Notes: generated from the letters alone by a model not told the origin. A stretch of DNA of 64,000 bases from Amycolatopsis sp. 2-15 (GCF_030285625.1 NZ_CP127294.1:2986001-3050000); one strand, 5' to 3'. Shown: positions 32,412 to 41,284, counted from the first letter of the stretch. Numbers and translations: made by a program.

Positions 32412-32963
32412 TCAGACGTCCAGGACGCGCAGGCACAGGCGGCGCAGGGTGGCGCGCAGGTCGTCGTCGGAGAGGTGGTCCAGTCCTCGCAGCGCGGGGC
32501 CGAGCTCGGCGGCCGTCCAGTAGGCGGCGGTCTGGTCGGGCGTCGGGCGGTCGCCGAAGAGCAGGCGCAGGCCGCGCCGGGCCTGGTCGTCAAGGGCTTG
32601 GCCGATGCTCTCGTGCCGCCGCGCGCCCGGGTCGGTGCGGTGAAGCGGCGAGACGGAGCGGTGGGCCACGACCTGCTCCACGAAACCGTCGACGAGCAGC
32701 TCGCGCCGTCGCTGTCCGATTTGGACCTTCGCGGCCGCTTCGAGGAGTTCGTCGAACGCCGTGATGCTGCTCTGCAGAAGAGCCGCGAGGATGTCGGCCT
32801 TGGTGTGGAAGTAGTAGTAGACGTTGGCTTTCGTGACGCCCATGGTGTCGGCGATCAGCTGCAGCGACGTGGCGTCGAACCCGTGCTCGGCGAACAGCTC
32901 TCGCGCCGTGGCGAGCACCGTGCGCCTGGTCTTCTCGGCCTGCTCAGCCCGGGTGGGTGACAC
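32412..32963 (-). CDS. TetR-family repressor
   Basis: A 183-aa TetR regulator. The N-terminal HTH is typical: TRRTVLATARELFAEHGFDA, then TSLQLIADTMGVTKANVYYYF (about 32-52) and KADILAALL. The C-terminal ligand domain is variable, as expected. It is divergent from an SDR gene, and a 20-bp palindrome sits between them at 33015-33034, so it very likely represses that gene (and the amidase that follows) and itself. Inducer unknown. Confidence 0.92.
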   Translation of the reverse strand: MSPTRAEQAEKTRRTVLATARELFAEHGFDATSLQLIADTMGVTKANVYYYFHTKADILAALLQSSITAFDELLEAAAKVQIGQRRRELLVDGFVEQVVAHRSVSPLHRTDPGARRHESIGQALDDQARRGLRLLFGDRPTPDQTAAYWTAAELGPALRGLDHLSDDDLRATLRRLCLRVLDV

Positions 32964-33014
32964 CCGGCGATGCTAACCCACGCCGTTCCCGGCCGGGGTG
33001 GGCTACAGTGGTTT

Positions 33015-33034
33015 CATTAGCCGAGCGGCTAATG
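33015..33034. promoter_or_regulatory. Probable TetR operator
   Basis: CATTAGCCG-AG-CGGCTAATG is a perfect inverted repeat with a 2-bp centre. It lies 17 bp before the SDR start codon and 51 bp before the tetR start, where a dimer could block both directions. Confidence 0.8.
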
Positions 33035-33051
33035 AACTCCGGAGGAGACCC

Positions 33052-34062
33052 ATGCGCGTACTGGTGACCGGCGGGACCGGCTACGTCGCCGGCTGGTGCC
33101 TCGCCGAGCTGCTGCGGCGCGGCTACGACGTGCGGACGACGGTGCGTTCGGCCGCCAAGGAAGCCGCCGTGCGCCGCGCGGTCGGCAGCGAGATCGACCC
33201 CGGTGACCGGCTGGAGGTCGTGGTCGCCGACCTGACGTCGGACACCGGCTGGGCCGAGGCGGTGGCCGGCTGCACCTACGTGCTGCACGTCGCGTCGCCC
33301 CTGGGTGGCGACGGTTCGCGCGACCCCGACGGGTTCATCGGCCCCGCGCGCGACGGTGCGCTGCGCGTGCTCACGGCGGCGACCGAGGCCGGGGTCTCGC
33401 GGGTCGTGATGACCTCCTCGCTGGCCGCCGCCGCGCCGCCGATCGGCACGCGCAGCACCGAGGTGTTCGACGAGACCTTGTGGACCGACCCCGACGACCG
33501 CCGGCTCAACCCGTACCGCCGCTCCAAGGCCGTGGCGGAGCGTGCGGCGTGGGACTTCATCGAGTCCGCGGGTGGCGGCACTTCGCTGGCGACGGTGCTG
33601 CCGGGCGCGATCCTCGGCCCGGTGCTGGCCGGCCAGGCGCTCGGCTCCGTGCAGCTGATCGGCGCCCTGCTCGACGGCCGCCTCCCCGGCGTCCCGCGGC
33701 TCGGCTACAGCGTCACCGACGTCCGTGACCTCGCCGATCTCCATATTCGCGCCATGCTCGCGCCCGAGGCCGCGGGTGAGCGGTTCGTGGCCGTCGGCGA
33801 GTTCCTGTGGCTGCGTGAGGCGGCGCGCGAGATCCGCGCGAAGCTCGGCCCCGACGCCGCCAAGGTGCCCACGCGCGGCCTGCCCGACTTCGTGCTGCGC
33901 GGCTTCGCCCTCGTCAACGCGGGCGTGCGCGAGGTGGCACCGGACCTCGGCCGGAAGAACGTGTACACCTCGGCCAAGGCGCAGCGGCTGCTCGGCTGGC
34001 GGCCCCGGCCCGCGGCCGCGACCGTCGTCGACTGCGCGCGCAGCCTTGTCGCTGTCCACTGA
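33052..34062 (+). CDS. NAD(P)-dependent extended SDR (dihydroflavonol-reductase-like)
   Basis: A 336-aa extended short-chain dehydrogenase. The Rossmann motif is TGGTGYVAGW (6-15), close to TGxxGxxG with Ala at the last Gly. The catalytic YxxxK is NPYRRSKAVAE (about residues 152-156), with upstream TSS (VVMTSSLA) supplying Ser. The C-terminal half is typical of dihydroflavonol-4-reductase-like aldehyde or ketone reductases. The ATG has GGAGGAG 5 nt upstream. Divergent from tetR and under the palindromic operator; the amidase starts 20 bp later and is probably co-transcribed. Confidence 0.9.
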   Translation: MRVLVTGGTGYVAGWCLAELLRRGYDVRTTVRSAAKEAAVRRAVGSEIDPGDRLEVVVADLTSDTGWAEAVAGCTYVLHVASPLGGDGSRDPDGFIGPARDGALRVLTAATEAGVSRVVMTSSLAAAAPPIGTRSTEVFDETLWTDPDDRRLNPYRRSKAVAERAAWDFIESAGGGTSLATVLPGAILGPVLAGQALGSVQLIGALLDGRLPGVPRLGYSVTDVRDLADLHIRAMLAPEAAGERFVAVGEFLWLREAAREIRAKLGPDAAKVPTRGLPDFVLRGFALVNAGVREVAPDLGRKNVYTSAKAQRLLGWRPRPAAATVVDCARSLVAVH

Positions 34063-34082
34063 GGACGGTTAGGGTGCGGATC

Positions 34083-35405
34083 ATGGTGCAGACTGCGGTG
34101 GAGATCGCGCGCGCGGTGCGCGCCGGTGAGCTGGATCCTGTCCAGGTGACCAGGGAGGCCCTCGCCCGCATCGCGGCGGCCGACGGCGTGGTCGGCGCGT
34201 TCCGGCGGGTGCGCGCGACGGAGGCCCTCGCGGAGGCCGCCGAGGTCGCGGCCCGCCCGGACCTTCGTGATCTGCCGTTGGCGGGCGTTCCGGTGGCGGT
34301 CAAGGACGTCACGGAGGTCACCGGCGAATACGCGGGCTGGGGCTCGGTCGCCGGCCCGCAGACGCCCTTTTCCTCCGACGGGGTGATCGCGGCCCGCCTG
34401 CGCGCGGCGGGCGCCGTGATCGTCGGCCTCACCCGCGTGCCCGAGCTCTGCCTGTACCCGATGAGCGACGACCCCACCGGCGTCTCCCGCAACCCGTGGG
34501 AACCCGCGTACACGGCCGGCGGCTCCTCGGGCGGCAGCGCGGCCGCCGTCGCCGCCGGCCTCGTCCCCATCGCCCACGGCACCGACGGCCTCGGCTCCGT
34601 GCGCCTGCCCGCCGCCATGTGCGGCCTCGTCGGCCTCAAGCCCGGCCGCGGCGTCGTGCAGGAGCCCACCGAGGGCTGGTACGGCATGTCCACGCACGGC
34701 CCGCTCGCCACCACCACCGCCGACGCGGCCCTGCTGATGTCCGTGCTGGGCGAACGCCCTGCACTGGCCGAGGTTCCAGTGCCGGGCCCGCAGCGCATCG
34801 CCTTCTCCACCCAGGTCCCCGTCACGCGCGCCCCGCTCCCGCGCCCGCTCGGCCAGGCCGTCACGCAAGCCTCGACGTTGCTGGCTGGTTGTGGTCACTC
34901 GCTGACGGAAGCCACCCCCACCTACGGCTTCGACACCATGCTCGCCCTCGTCGCCCGCTGGTTCGCCGGCCCCGCCGCCCAAGCCGACGCCGAGTTCACC
35001 TTCCGCCACCTCCAGCCCCGCACCCGCACCCACGTCCGCCTGGGCCACCTCACGCGCGCCTTCGTCCGCGACCGCGCCCGCACTACGTGGATCTCCCGCG
35101 CCGAGGAGTTCTTCACCTCCCACGACGTCCTCATCACCCCGACGCTCGCCACTCTGCCCCCGAAAGCCCAGCGCTGGCACCGCCGCTCCTGGCTCGCGAA
35201 CGCCCTGCCGGCCGTCCGCGTCGCCGACTTCACGGGCTTCTGGAACCTCGCGGGCTTCCCCGCCCTCTCCGTCCCCGTCGGCCACCACCCGACCCTCGAC
35301 CTCACCACCTCGGTCCAACTGGTCGCCCCACCCGGCGGCGAACCGCTGTTGCTGGGCCTGGCCGCGCAGCTGGAGGCCGCCAACCCCTGGCCTCGCAGCC
35401 GCTGA
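34083..35405 (+). CDS. Amidase-signature-family hydrolase
   Basis: A 440-aa amidase. The Ser-cisSer-Lys triad is visible: K74 in VAVKDV, the Gly/Ser block AGGSSGGSAAAVAAG (145-159) carrying the cis-Ser, and the nucleophile S172 in DGLGSVRLPAA. The middle part (about 235-330) is shorter than in GatA or FAAH-like enzymes. Substrate unknown. ATG 34083 is chosen; GTG 34074 and GTG 34086 are alternatives and no strong ribosome site decides. Codon use in the second half is extremely C-rich. It is probably in the TetR-controlled unit with the SDR. Confidence 0.9.
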   Translation: MVQTAVEIARAVRAGELDPVQVTREALARIAAADGVVGAFRRVRATEALAEAAEVAARPDLRDLPLAGVPVAVKDVTEVTGEYAGWGSVAGPQTPFSSDGVIAARLRAAGAVIVGLTRVPELCLYPMSDDPTGVSRNPWEPAYTAGGSSGGSAAAVAAGLVPIAHGTDGLGSVRLPAAMCGLVGLKPGRGVVQEPTEGWYGMSTHGPLATTTADAALLMSVLGERPALAEVPVPGPQRIAFSTQVPVTRAPLPRPLGQAVTQASTLLAGCGHSLTEATPTYGFDTMLALVARWFAGPAAQADAEFTFRHLQPRTRTHVRLGHLTRAFVRDRARTTWISRAEEFFTSHDVLITPTLATLPPKAQRWHRRSWLANALPAVRVADFTGFWNLAGFPALSVPVGHHPTLDLTTSVQLVAPPGGEPLLLGLAAQLEAANPWPRSR

Positions 35406-35437
35406 CCCCGGCGCCGGTGGTCACAAGGCGTGGGTGG

Positions 35438-35975
35438 TGACATGCCCCCGCCCTCCTCGGGCGGGGTTCCGGCGAGTCGTTTGTGGCCTGTCGCTGAGCG
35501 GGCGGCGCTTTTGTTGATCAGGTGATTGTGTGGGTGTCATGATCGTGTGAGAGTCGTGCTCGTTGCGCAATCGTGCCTGGTTCCTGCCGTGGTTGGTGGT
35601 CTGGCCTGGTCGTCGATGCTGATGAAGATCCAGGGCGGGCGGCAGGCCGGGGGCGGGTTCGTGCGGCGGCTTCCGGATCCGCGGGCCTGGCGTCGGGTGC
35701 GGCATTCTTTGGCGGCGGCGGCGGCGGTGGTGGCGGTGGTTGTTCGCCCCGATCAGGGAATGGGCAAACGAGGCCCTCACCGGCCTGCGCCGGTGTTGCT
35801 GGGTGCGCGTGTCGATGCGGTTGGGCGGATACGTCGCCGTGGACGAGACGGCCGTGCGCCAGGTGACCGGTCGGTTCGATGGCGACACCACCCCGCTCGG
35901 TCATCCCGCTCGGCATCCACCCCCGAACACCCGCCGACTTTGCCGGAACCCCGCCCTCCTCCGGGGGTGTCCCTA
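35438..35975. repeat. Region bounded by imperfect inverted repeats; probable mobile-element remnant
   Basis: The left end (35438-35477) holds GGGCGGGGTTCCGGC followed by GAGTC; the right end (35937-35970) holds its complement (GACTT-T-GCCGGAACCCCGCCC). Both ends also carry CCCCGCCCTCCTC and can fold into short G/C hairpins; the left one (35446-35466) has an 8-bp stem and could terminate the amidase transcript. Between them no intact gene is seen; a short plus-strand stretch at about 35740-35890 (FAPIREWANEALTGL, then GGYVAVDETAVRQVTGRF) has protein-like character and could be a gene fragment. A G/C-poor-complexity (GGC)n tract lies near 35713-35740. Confidence 0.45.
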
Positions 35976-37284
35976 TGTGGTTGTCAAGCTGCGGCCGGGG
36001 CGGGTTCGGGGTGGCGGTAGTGGGTGCCGTTGCGGAGCATGGCGTAGAGGACGTCGCAGCGGCGGCGGGCCAGGCAGATGAGTGCGGCGTTGTGTTTCTT
36101 GCCTTCGGCTCGTTTGCGGTCGTAGTAGGTCTGGCTGGCTGGGTCGGACAAGGAGGCGAACGCGGCGAGGAAGAACGCGCGTTTGAGCAAGCGGTTGCCG
36201 GTCCGGGCCGGGTGCTCGCCCTTGATGCTGGTGCCGGAGCTGCGGGTGACCGGGGCGATGCCGGCGTAGGCGGCCAGATGCGCCGAGGATTTGAAGTTCG
36301 AGGCGTCGCCGACCTCGAGCAGGATGCGGGCTGCGGTCCTGACGCCGATGCCGGGCATCGAAGTCAGGACCCTGGCAAGAGGGTGCGCATCGAGTATCCC
36401 CTCAACCTGCTCGGCGACCTGTTTGCGTTGCTGCAGAACGGTTTTCAGGCTGTCGGCCAACTTGGGGAGCACGGTGTCCGCGGCCGCATTGCCCGGGACG
36501 GTGACGCTCTGCTCGGCCAGCGAGGTCATGATCGCCTCGATCAGCGTGTCGCCCAGGCGCGGCGCGTGGACCTTGGCGATCGCGGTGAGTTTGCGGCGGC
36601 CGGCCTTCGCGATGCCGGCGGGCCCGCCACAGCGGGACAGGATTTCCAGAACAGCCGGGTGGCTGATCCTCGGGCCGATGGCGCGTTCGAGGGCAGGATG
36701 GATGCCGGTGAGCAGGCCGCGGACGCGGTTGCTGATCCGGGTGGCTTCGCCGGCGAGGTCGTCGTCGAACCCGGCCAGCACCTCCAGCTCGGCCAAGGCC
36801 TCGTCGCCGATATCGACCGGGCGCAGCGTGTGCGGCAGGGAGCGGGCGGCGTCTGCGATGACGAACGCGTCGCGGGCGTCGGTTTTGGCGCGGCCTGGGT
36901 AGAGGTCGGCGATGCGGCGTATCGCCAGTCCGGGCAGGTAAGCCACCTGGTGACCGGCGGCGCGGGCGACCGTGACCGGCAACGCCCCGATCGTGGCCGG
37001 CTGGTCGACCACGACCAGCAGTGTTCCGTGCGCAGCGAGCTTGTCGAACAAGGCTCGCAGCTTCGGTTCGCTGTTGGGCAGCGGCCCGTCATGCAGCCGC
37101 TTGCCGTCCGGGTCGAGACCGACCGCGTGGTGGGAGTCCTTGCCGACGTCCAGACCGAGAAATACCCCGAAACTGCTGCTCATCCACCATGCCGTGTCGT
37201 TCGCCGCGAGTGGTCACCAGTCAGGCATCGAGCGCCGGCACCCACGTTACGACGAGACCTACCCAGCGGTGGCCGTGTCCCTAT
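35967..37284 (-). mobile_element. IS110-family insertion element (limits approximate)
   Basis: The element contains the complete transposase 35984-37183. A 10-bp direct repeat GTGTCCCTAT is present at 35967-35976 and 37275-37284, just outside the gene on each side, giving an element of about 1.31 kb counting one copy. IS110 elements lack terminal inverted repeats and have a short end next to the transposase stop, which fits. The limits are inferred, since the upstream end could be longer; the gene-free DNA up to 37560 may contain part of it, including the region expected to encode a bridge RNA. Confidence 0.6.
35984..37183 (-). CDS. IS110-family transposase (DEDD/RuvC-like plus Tnp20 domain)
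   Basis: A 399-aa transposase, full length. The N-terminal RuvC-like part starts FGVFLGLDVGKDSHHAV with the first catalytic Asp (D12), followed by VVVDQPATIGALPV and the KTDARDAFVIADAAR block with further Asp residues. The C-terminal part has SMPGIGVRTAARILLEVGD (helix-hairpin-helix-like) and RSSGTSIKGEHPARTGNRLLK, which includes the conserved serine of the Tnp_20 domain. Nothing looks broken, so the element may be active. IS110 recombinases use a structured non-coding bridge RNA from the element's non-coding end. Confidence 0.93.
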   Translation of the reverse strand: MSSSFGVFLGLDVGKDSHHAVGLDPDGKRLHDGPLPNSEPKLRALFDKLAAHGTLLVVVDQPATIGALPVTVARAAGHQVAYLPGLAIRRIADLYPGRAKTDARDAFVIADAARSLPHTLRPVDIGDEALAELEVLAGFDDDLAGEATRISNRVRGLLTGIHPALERAIGPRISHPAVLEILSRCGGPAGIAKAGRRKLTAIAKVHAPRLGDTLIEAIMTSLAEQSVTVPGNAAADTVLPKLADSLKTVLQQRKQVAEQVEGILDAHPLARVLTSMPGIGVRTAARILLEVGDASNFKSSAHLAAYAGIAPVTRSSGTSIKGEHPARTGNRLLKRAFFLAAFASLSDPASQTYYDRKRAEGKKHNAALICLARRRCDVLYAMLRNGTHYRHPEPAPAAA

Positions 37285-37560
37285 CAGCGGTCGGTCGATG
37301 CCACCAGGTCCGGTGACACCACCCCCCCCCGGATCATGCGTGCGACTGGGGGACAAAGTCATGCCGGACCCGGTGACCACAGCTCCTTAGTCAGGAATTA
37401 CGAAAAAGGTAACGGGGGGCGTCCCACGTCCAGTCTATCGGCCACCCCCGACAAAACCCGCTGGTAGCAAGGGAATCCGGCATTTCCTGCGGATAGGCGG
37501 CGGCCTGTGAACAACTGCGGGGCGGGGGTTGACAGAGGCTCGCGCCGCTGTGAGAAACGA
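37184..37560. other. Gene-free region upstream of the IS110 transposase
   Basis: No convincing coding frame. It includes the probable IS left end, a run of nine C (37322-37330), and short complementary stretches (for example GGTCCGGTGACACC near 37307-37320). If the element follows the IS110 rule, the bridge RNA would lie here on the minus strand, upstream of the transposase. I cannot fold it reliably by hand. Confidence 0.4.
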
Positions 37561-37598
37561 CGAAGGCCGCTTCCCCGGTTGAGGGGGAGCGGCCTTCG
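37561..37598 (-). terminator. Terminator of the DivIVA-like gene
   Basis: A 16-bp stem with one G-T pair: CGAAGGCCGCTTCCCC (37561-37576) with GGGGGAGCGGCCTTCG (37583-37598), and a 6-nt loop. On the minus strand it is followed by TCGTTTCTC. It sits 15 bp beyond the gene's stop codon. Confidence 0.85.
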
Positions 37599-37613
37599 GT
37601 CGTGAAGCGTGGA

Positions 37614-38828
37614 TCAGGAGTTGGACTTGCCTGCCGCCTGGGAGACCGGCTCAGGCGTAGAGCCATTGCTGTTGCCGTTTGCCGGAGCGGGATTGGGTTT
37701 CACCGTCGGGGCCGGGGTGGTCGGGGAGTCGACCGAGACGACCGCGGGCTTCGGCTTCGGGGCCGGAACGGGCTTCGGCGTGGGTGCCGGAGCCGGTGCC
37801 GGTGCCGCAGCGGGTTTGGCGGAAGCGGCGGAAGCGGCCGGGGCAGGCACGGACTTGGCCGGACCAGAAGAACCAGCAGGCTTGGTCGAACCAGAAGAAG
37901 TAGCCGGATCATCCCCACCCACCAGCTTCGACGCCGACGGGATCACCGATTCCGCCGGAAGGGCCGCCAGCAGGCTCTCGCTGTTCTTCAGCACCTCGTC
38001 CGCCATCGCCAGGTTCTTGCGCGCCTGCTCGCGGATTTCGGCGAGGCGCTCGACCTTGCGGGTGGCCGCGGTGGTGCGCTGGGCGGCCTGCGTGGTGGCT
38101 TCGTCGAGGCGCCGCTTGGCTTCCGTGGTGGCCTCGTCGACGCGGCGCTTGGCCTCGGCCGTCGCCTCGGCGATTCGGCGCTCGGCCTGGTTCTTGCTCG
38201 CCGTGCGCTGATCGGCGATCAGCTTCTCGTGCGCGCTGCGCTCGGCGATGATCTTCGAGTCGAAGTCGCGCTCGATCTTGCGGCGCTTGCGCTCGGCTTC
38301 GTTGTCGAGGAGTTCCCGGCGCTGCGCCGCCTCGACGGTGAGCCGCTGCACCTCGGCGCGCGTCTCCTTCAAAGCCTCTTCGTGCTCGGAGTGCAGCGCC
38401 TCGGCCTGCTTGTCGAGCTCCGACACCAAGCGCGTGTAGCGCTCGCGCAGCTTCGTCGACGCCTCGGTGGACGAAGCCCAGTGCTTCTCCGCCGCCACCT
38501 GCGCGCGCTTGGTGATCTCGTCCGCGCGCGCCTGCGCGAGCTGCACGGTGCGCTGCATGCGCTCATCCAGGTCCTCGAGCCGCTCGGGCGGCTTCATCAG
38601 CTCCTCGACGCGGCCCTGCAGCTTGGTCACCTCGCCGCGCGCGGCCTCGAGCTCGCGCGACAGCGTGGCGACCTGCGTCGCCGACGAGTCGCGATCACTG
38701 AGCAGCCGGCGCAGCTGCGCCTCGATGTGATCGAGGTACTGGCGCACCTCGTTGCGGTCGAAGCCGTGCCAGGCTTGGGTGTACTCGCGCCGCAGGGGCA
38801 GGAGGCCGTTGTCTCGCTCGGGAACCAT
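37614..38828 (-). CDS. DivIVA-like coiled-coil protein with Pro/Ala-rich tail
   Basis: A 404-aa protein. The N-terminus (LPLRREYTQAWHGFDRNEVR, about 10-29, then QYLDHIEAQL) fits a DivIVA-type membrane-binding and dimerisation head. Residues about 35-280 are an almost unbroken charged coiled coil, including Ala/Glu/Arg repeats (RRIAEATAEAKRRVDEAT and two more similar units). The last 110 residues are disordered and Pro/Ala/Lys-rich. DivIVA-like proteins in actinobacteria mark poles and growth zones; this is not Wag31 itself (no ftsZ cluster here) but could be an accessory polarity or cytoskeletal protein of the Scy/FilP kind. Monocistronic, with its own terminator. Confidence 0.82.
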   Translation of the reverse strand: MVPERDNGLLPLRREYTQAWHGFDRNEVRQYLDHIEAQLRRLLSDRDSSATQVATLSRELEAARGEVTKLQGRVEELMKPPERLEDLDERMQRTVQLAQARADEITKRAQVAAEKHWASSTEASTKLRERYTRLVSELDKQAEALHSEHEEALKETRAEVQRLTVEAAQRRELLDNEAERKRRKIERDFDSKIIAERSAHEKLIADQRTASKNQAERRIAEATAEAKRRVDEATTEAKRRLDEATTQAAQRTTAATRKVERLAEIREQARKNLAMADEVLKNSESLLAALPAESVIPSASKLVGGDDPATSSGSTKPAGSSGPAKSVPAPAASAASAKPAAAPAPAPAPTPKPVPAPKPKPAVVSVDSPTTPAPTVKPNPAPANGNSNGSTPEPVSQAAGKSNS

Positions 38829-38949
38829 GGGCCCGACCGTACTCGCGCACCTTGTGTCGTCGGCGTCAGGACTGGTGATTCACCGCCACGTGTCGGGCCC
38901 TACCTGGTGATCGTCCCCTGAACGGCCTCACCCTCGAAACGCACCGTGA

Positions 38950-40941
38950 CTACCAGTGGAACCCGCGCGACAGTCGCGCGAGCGCCATCGCCGCCCGGGA
39001 CAGGTGTTTCTCGCCACGGCCGATCTTGAGCCGGCCCGAGCCGCCGGCCGCGGTCGAGTCGGGGAAGATGCGGAAACCCTGGTACGCGATCGCGTCGGTG
39101 AGGCCCGGTGCCAGCGTGTAGGTGAGCCCGATGGCCTGCCCCGCCGGCGTGCCGATGTGCTTGGGCCGCGCGATCAGCGCCTTCATGACCATGTCGGCCG
39201 CCTGCTCCGGCGACTTCGTGGGGAACGCGTCGTAGATCTTCGTCGGCCGGATCATCGGCGTGCGCACCAGCGGCATGTGGATCGTGGTGAACGTGATCCC
39301 GTCACCGTGCGTCTCCGTCGCCGCGATCCGTGAGAAGTAGTCGAGCGCGGCCTTCGACGCGGCGTACGCGGAGAAGCGCGGCGCGATGCCCTGCACGCCG
39401 ATCGACGACACGTTCACGATGTGCCCGAACTTCCGCTCCGACATGTGCGGCAGCACCGCGAGGATCAGCCGCACCGCGCCGAAGTAGTTGATCGCCATCG
39501 CGCGCTCGTAGTCGTGCATGCGGTCGTACGACAGCTTGATCGACCGGCGGATCGAGCGGCCCGCGTTGTTCACCAGCATGTCGATCCGGCCGTGCTCGGC
39601 CAGCATCGCGTCCACGGCCTTGTGCACCGAGTCCTCGTCGGTCAGGTCCGCCGGGTACACCGACGCCGTGCCGCCGGCCGCGATGATCTCGTCGCGCACC
39701 TCCTCCAGCTCGTGCTGCCGCCGTGCCACCAGCAGCGGCACGCCGCCCGCGGCCGCGACCTTCAACGCGGTCGCCCTCCCGATGCCCGAAGACGCGCCGG
39801 TGATGATCACGCGCCGCCCGTCCAGCTCACCGCGCGGGCCGTGCTTGCGGGCGCGGAACGGGTCGAGGTGCTCGCGCCAGTAGCGCCACAGCGTGGCGGC
39901 GTAGTCCTCGAGCCGCGGCACCTCCACGCCCGTGCCCGCCAGCGCCTTGCGCGTCTCGGTCGACGCGAACACCGACGGGAACGCCATCGTCTCCAGCAGC
40001 ACCGGCGGGATGCCGAGGCGTTCCATCACCGCGTCGCGCGCGATCGTGAAGCCCGGGATGTGCTCGCTGAGCTTGACCAGCCCGAGGATCCCCTTCGAGA
40101 AGCCGTCGCCCAGCTGCACTGTGATCGTCGGCGCCCCCGCGGACCGCGCGAACGCGTTGTACACCGACACCACCGGCTGCGGCTCGGGGTTCACCAGGTG
40201 GAAGGCACGCCCGTCGAGGCCCGGCGTGGTCACCAGCTCCAGCAGCGCCTTGGCCACGTAGTCGACCGGCACCACGTTGGTGTCGCCGAGGTCCGGCCCG
40301 ACGATCGGCACGTCAGGGAGCCCGGCCAGCCTGCTGATGGCGGGGAAGAGGTAGTACGGGCCGTCGATCTTGTCCATCTCGCCGGTGTCGGAGTCACCGA
40401 CCACCACAGCCGGCCGGTACACGCGCCACGGCACCTCGTGCTGCTCGCGCACCAGCTTCTCGGCCTCGAACTTCGTGCGGTGATACGGCGTGATCAGCCG
40501 CTGCCCGACATCGAACATGTCCTCGGTGAACAGGCCCTCGTGATCACCGGCCACGGCCACCGACGACACGTGGTGCAGCGCGCCGGCGCGCAAGTCCGCG
40601 GCGAGGTCGACGACGTGCTGCGTACCGTCCACATTGGCCTTGATGCTGGTCTCGTCGTCGGCGGTGATGTCGTACAGGGCGGCCAGGTGCACGACGTGGT
40701 CCACGCCGCGCAGGTCGTCGCGGTCCTCCTCGGACACGCCCAGCATCGGCTCGCCGAGGTCGCCGGTCACGAGCGTCACGCGGTCCGCATGCGGCCACCC
40801 GTCGACCAGCTTCGCCAGCTTCTCCCTCGACGACGCGCGCACCACGAGGGCGACGCGTTCCGCGTCCGGCCGCATGAGCAGCAGCCGGGTGAACTGGCGG
40901 CCGATCAACCCGGTCGCACCTGTCACCAAGAACGTCGCCAT
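38950..40941 (-). CDS. Two-domain SDR, acyl-CoA/fatty-aldehyde reductase type (AcrA1-like)
   Basis: A 663-aa fusion of two Rossmann enzymes. The N-terminal extended SDR has TGATGLIGRQ (6-15), an active-site VSSVAVAG and TPYHRTKFEAEK with YxxxK. The C-terminal classical SDR starts at about residue 370: TGASSGIGRAT, NNAGRS, NVSSIGVQG and YAASKAALDYF. This layout and length match mycobacterial AcrA1-type proteins proposed to reduce acyl-CoA to aldehyde or alcohol for wax esters. ATG 40941 is preferred (GGAGG 9 nt upstream); ATG 40947 is possible. A TetR-type palindrome lies about 87 bp upstream at 41028-41043. Confidence 0.88.
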   Translation of the reverse strand: MATFLVTGATGLIGRQFTRLLLMRPDAERVALVVRASSREKLAKLVDGWPHADRVTLVTGDLGEPMLGVSEEDRDDLRGVDHVVHLAALYDITADDETSIKANVDGTQHVVDLAADLRAGALHHVSSVAVAGDHEGLFTEDMFDVGQRLITPYHRTKFEAEKLVREQHEVPWRVYRPAVVVGDSDTGEMDKIDGPYYLFPAISRLAGLPDVPIVGPDLGDTNVVPVDYVAKALLELVTTPGLDGRAFHLVNPEPQPVVSVYNAFARSAGAPTITVQLGDGFSKGILGLVKLSEHIPGFTIARDAVMERLGIPPVLLETMAFPSVFASTETRKALAGTGVEVPRLEDYAATLWRYWREHLDPFRARKHGPRGELDGRRVIITGASSGIGRATALKVAAAGGVPLLVARRQHELEEVRDEIIAAGGTASVYPADLTDEDSVHKAVDAMLAEHGRIDMLVNNAGRSIRRSIKLSYDRMHDYERAMAINYFGAVRLILAVLPHMSERKFGHIVNVSSIGVQGIAPRFSAYAASKAALDYFSRIAATETHGDGITFTTIHMPLVRTPMIRPTKIYDAFPTKSPEQAADMVMKALIARPKHIGTPAGQAIGLTYTLAPGLTDAIAYQGFRIFPDSTAAGGSGRLKIGRGEKHLSRAAMALARLSRGFHW

Positions 40942-41027
40942 TTCCATCACCCTCCGCCGTACACCGCTGGACCCTTGCCGCATTCTGCTGCATGGACGCC
41001 GCGCTGACCACAGCGCGCCCGAGTGAT

Positions 41028-41043
41028 GTTACTCGCTAGTAAC
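41028..41043. promoter_or_regulatory. Palindromic operator GTTACT-N4-AGTAAC
   Basis: GTTACT CGCT AGTAAC has perfect 6-bp arms. It stands out as AT-richer than its surroundings, 87 bp upstream of the SDR start. The pattern TTACTnnnnAGTAA is typical of TetR-family lipid-metabolism regulators. The rest of the gap 40942-41284 holds only this site and the terminator at 41205-41248. Confidence 0.65.
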
Positions 41044-41204
41044 TTGTCGCGAAACCCGGGTCCCGCAGGTCGAGGGCACCTTTTGCCGGCACCGGTGTCC
41101 CGATGAGTGGCACGAGGTGACCGTTCGCGACACCCGCCGCGCAGCGCGAACGGTCCCCTCGCACCACGCGAACTGCACGCGGTTGCCCGCCGCGCAGGGA
41201 GAAA

Positions 41205-41248
41205 AAGGCAGAAAACCGGTGCCCCGGCGAAATCCCGCCGGGGCACCG
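41205..41248 (-). terminator. Terminator after the sortase gene
   Basis: A perfect 13-bp stem (CGGTGCCCCGGCG / CGCCGGGGCACCG, 41217-41229 with 41236-41248) and a 6-nt loop, followed on the minus strand by GGTTTTCTG. It lies 36 bp past the sortase stop. Confidence 0.85.
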
Positions 41249-41284
41249 TTGTCGAAGGGCCCGGTGAAAGCTCGTTGAAAAGGA

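Noticed and set aside
35573..35866. Small Gly-rich gene with a (Gly)n tract
   Set aside because: The (GGC)n repeat opens all frames; no ribosome site, codon bias or recognisable domain.
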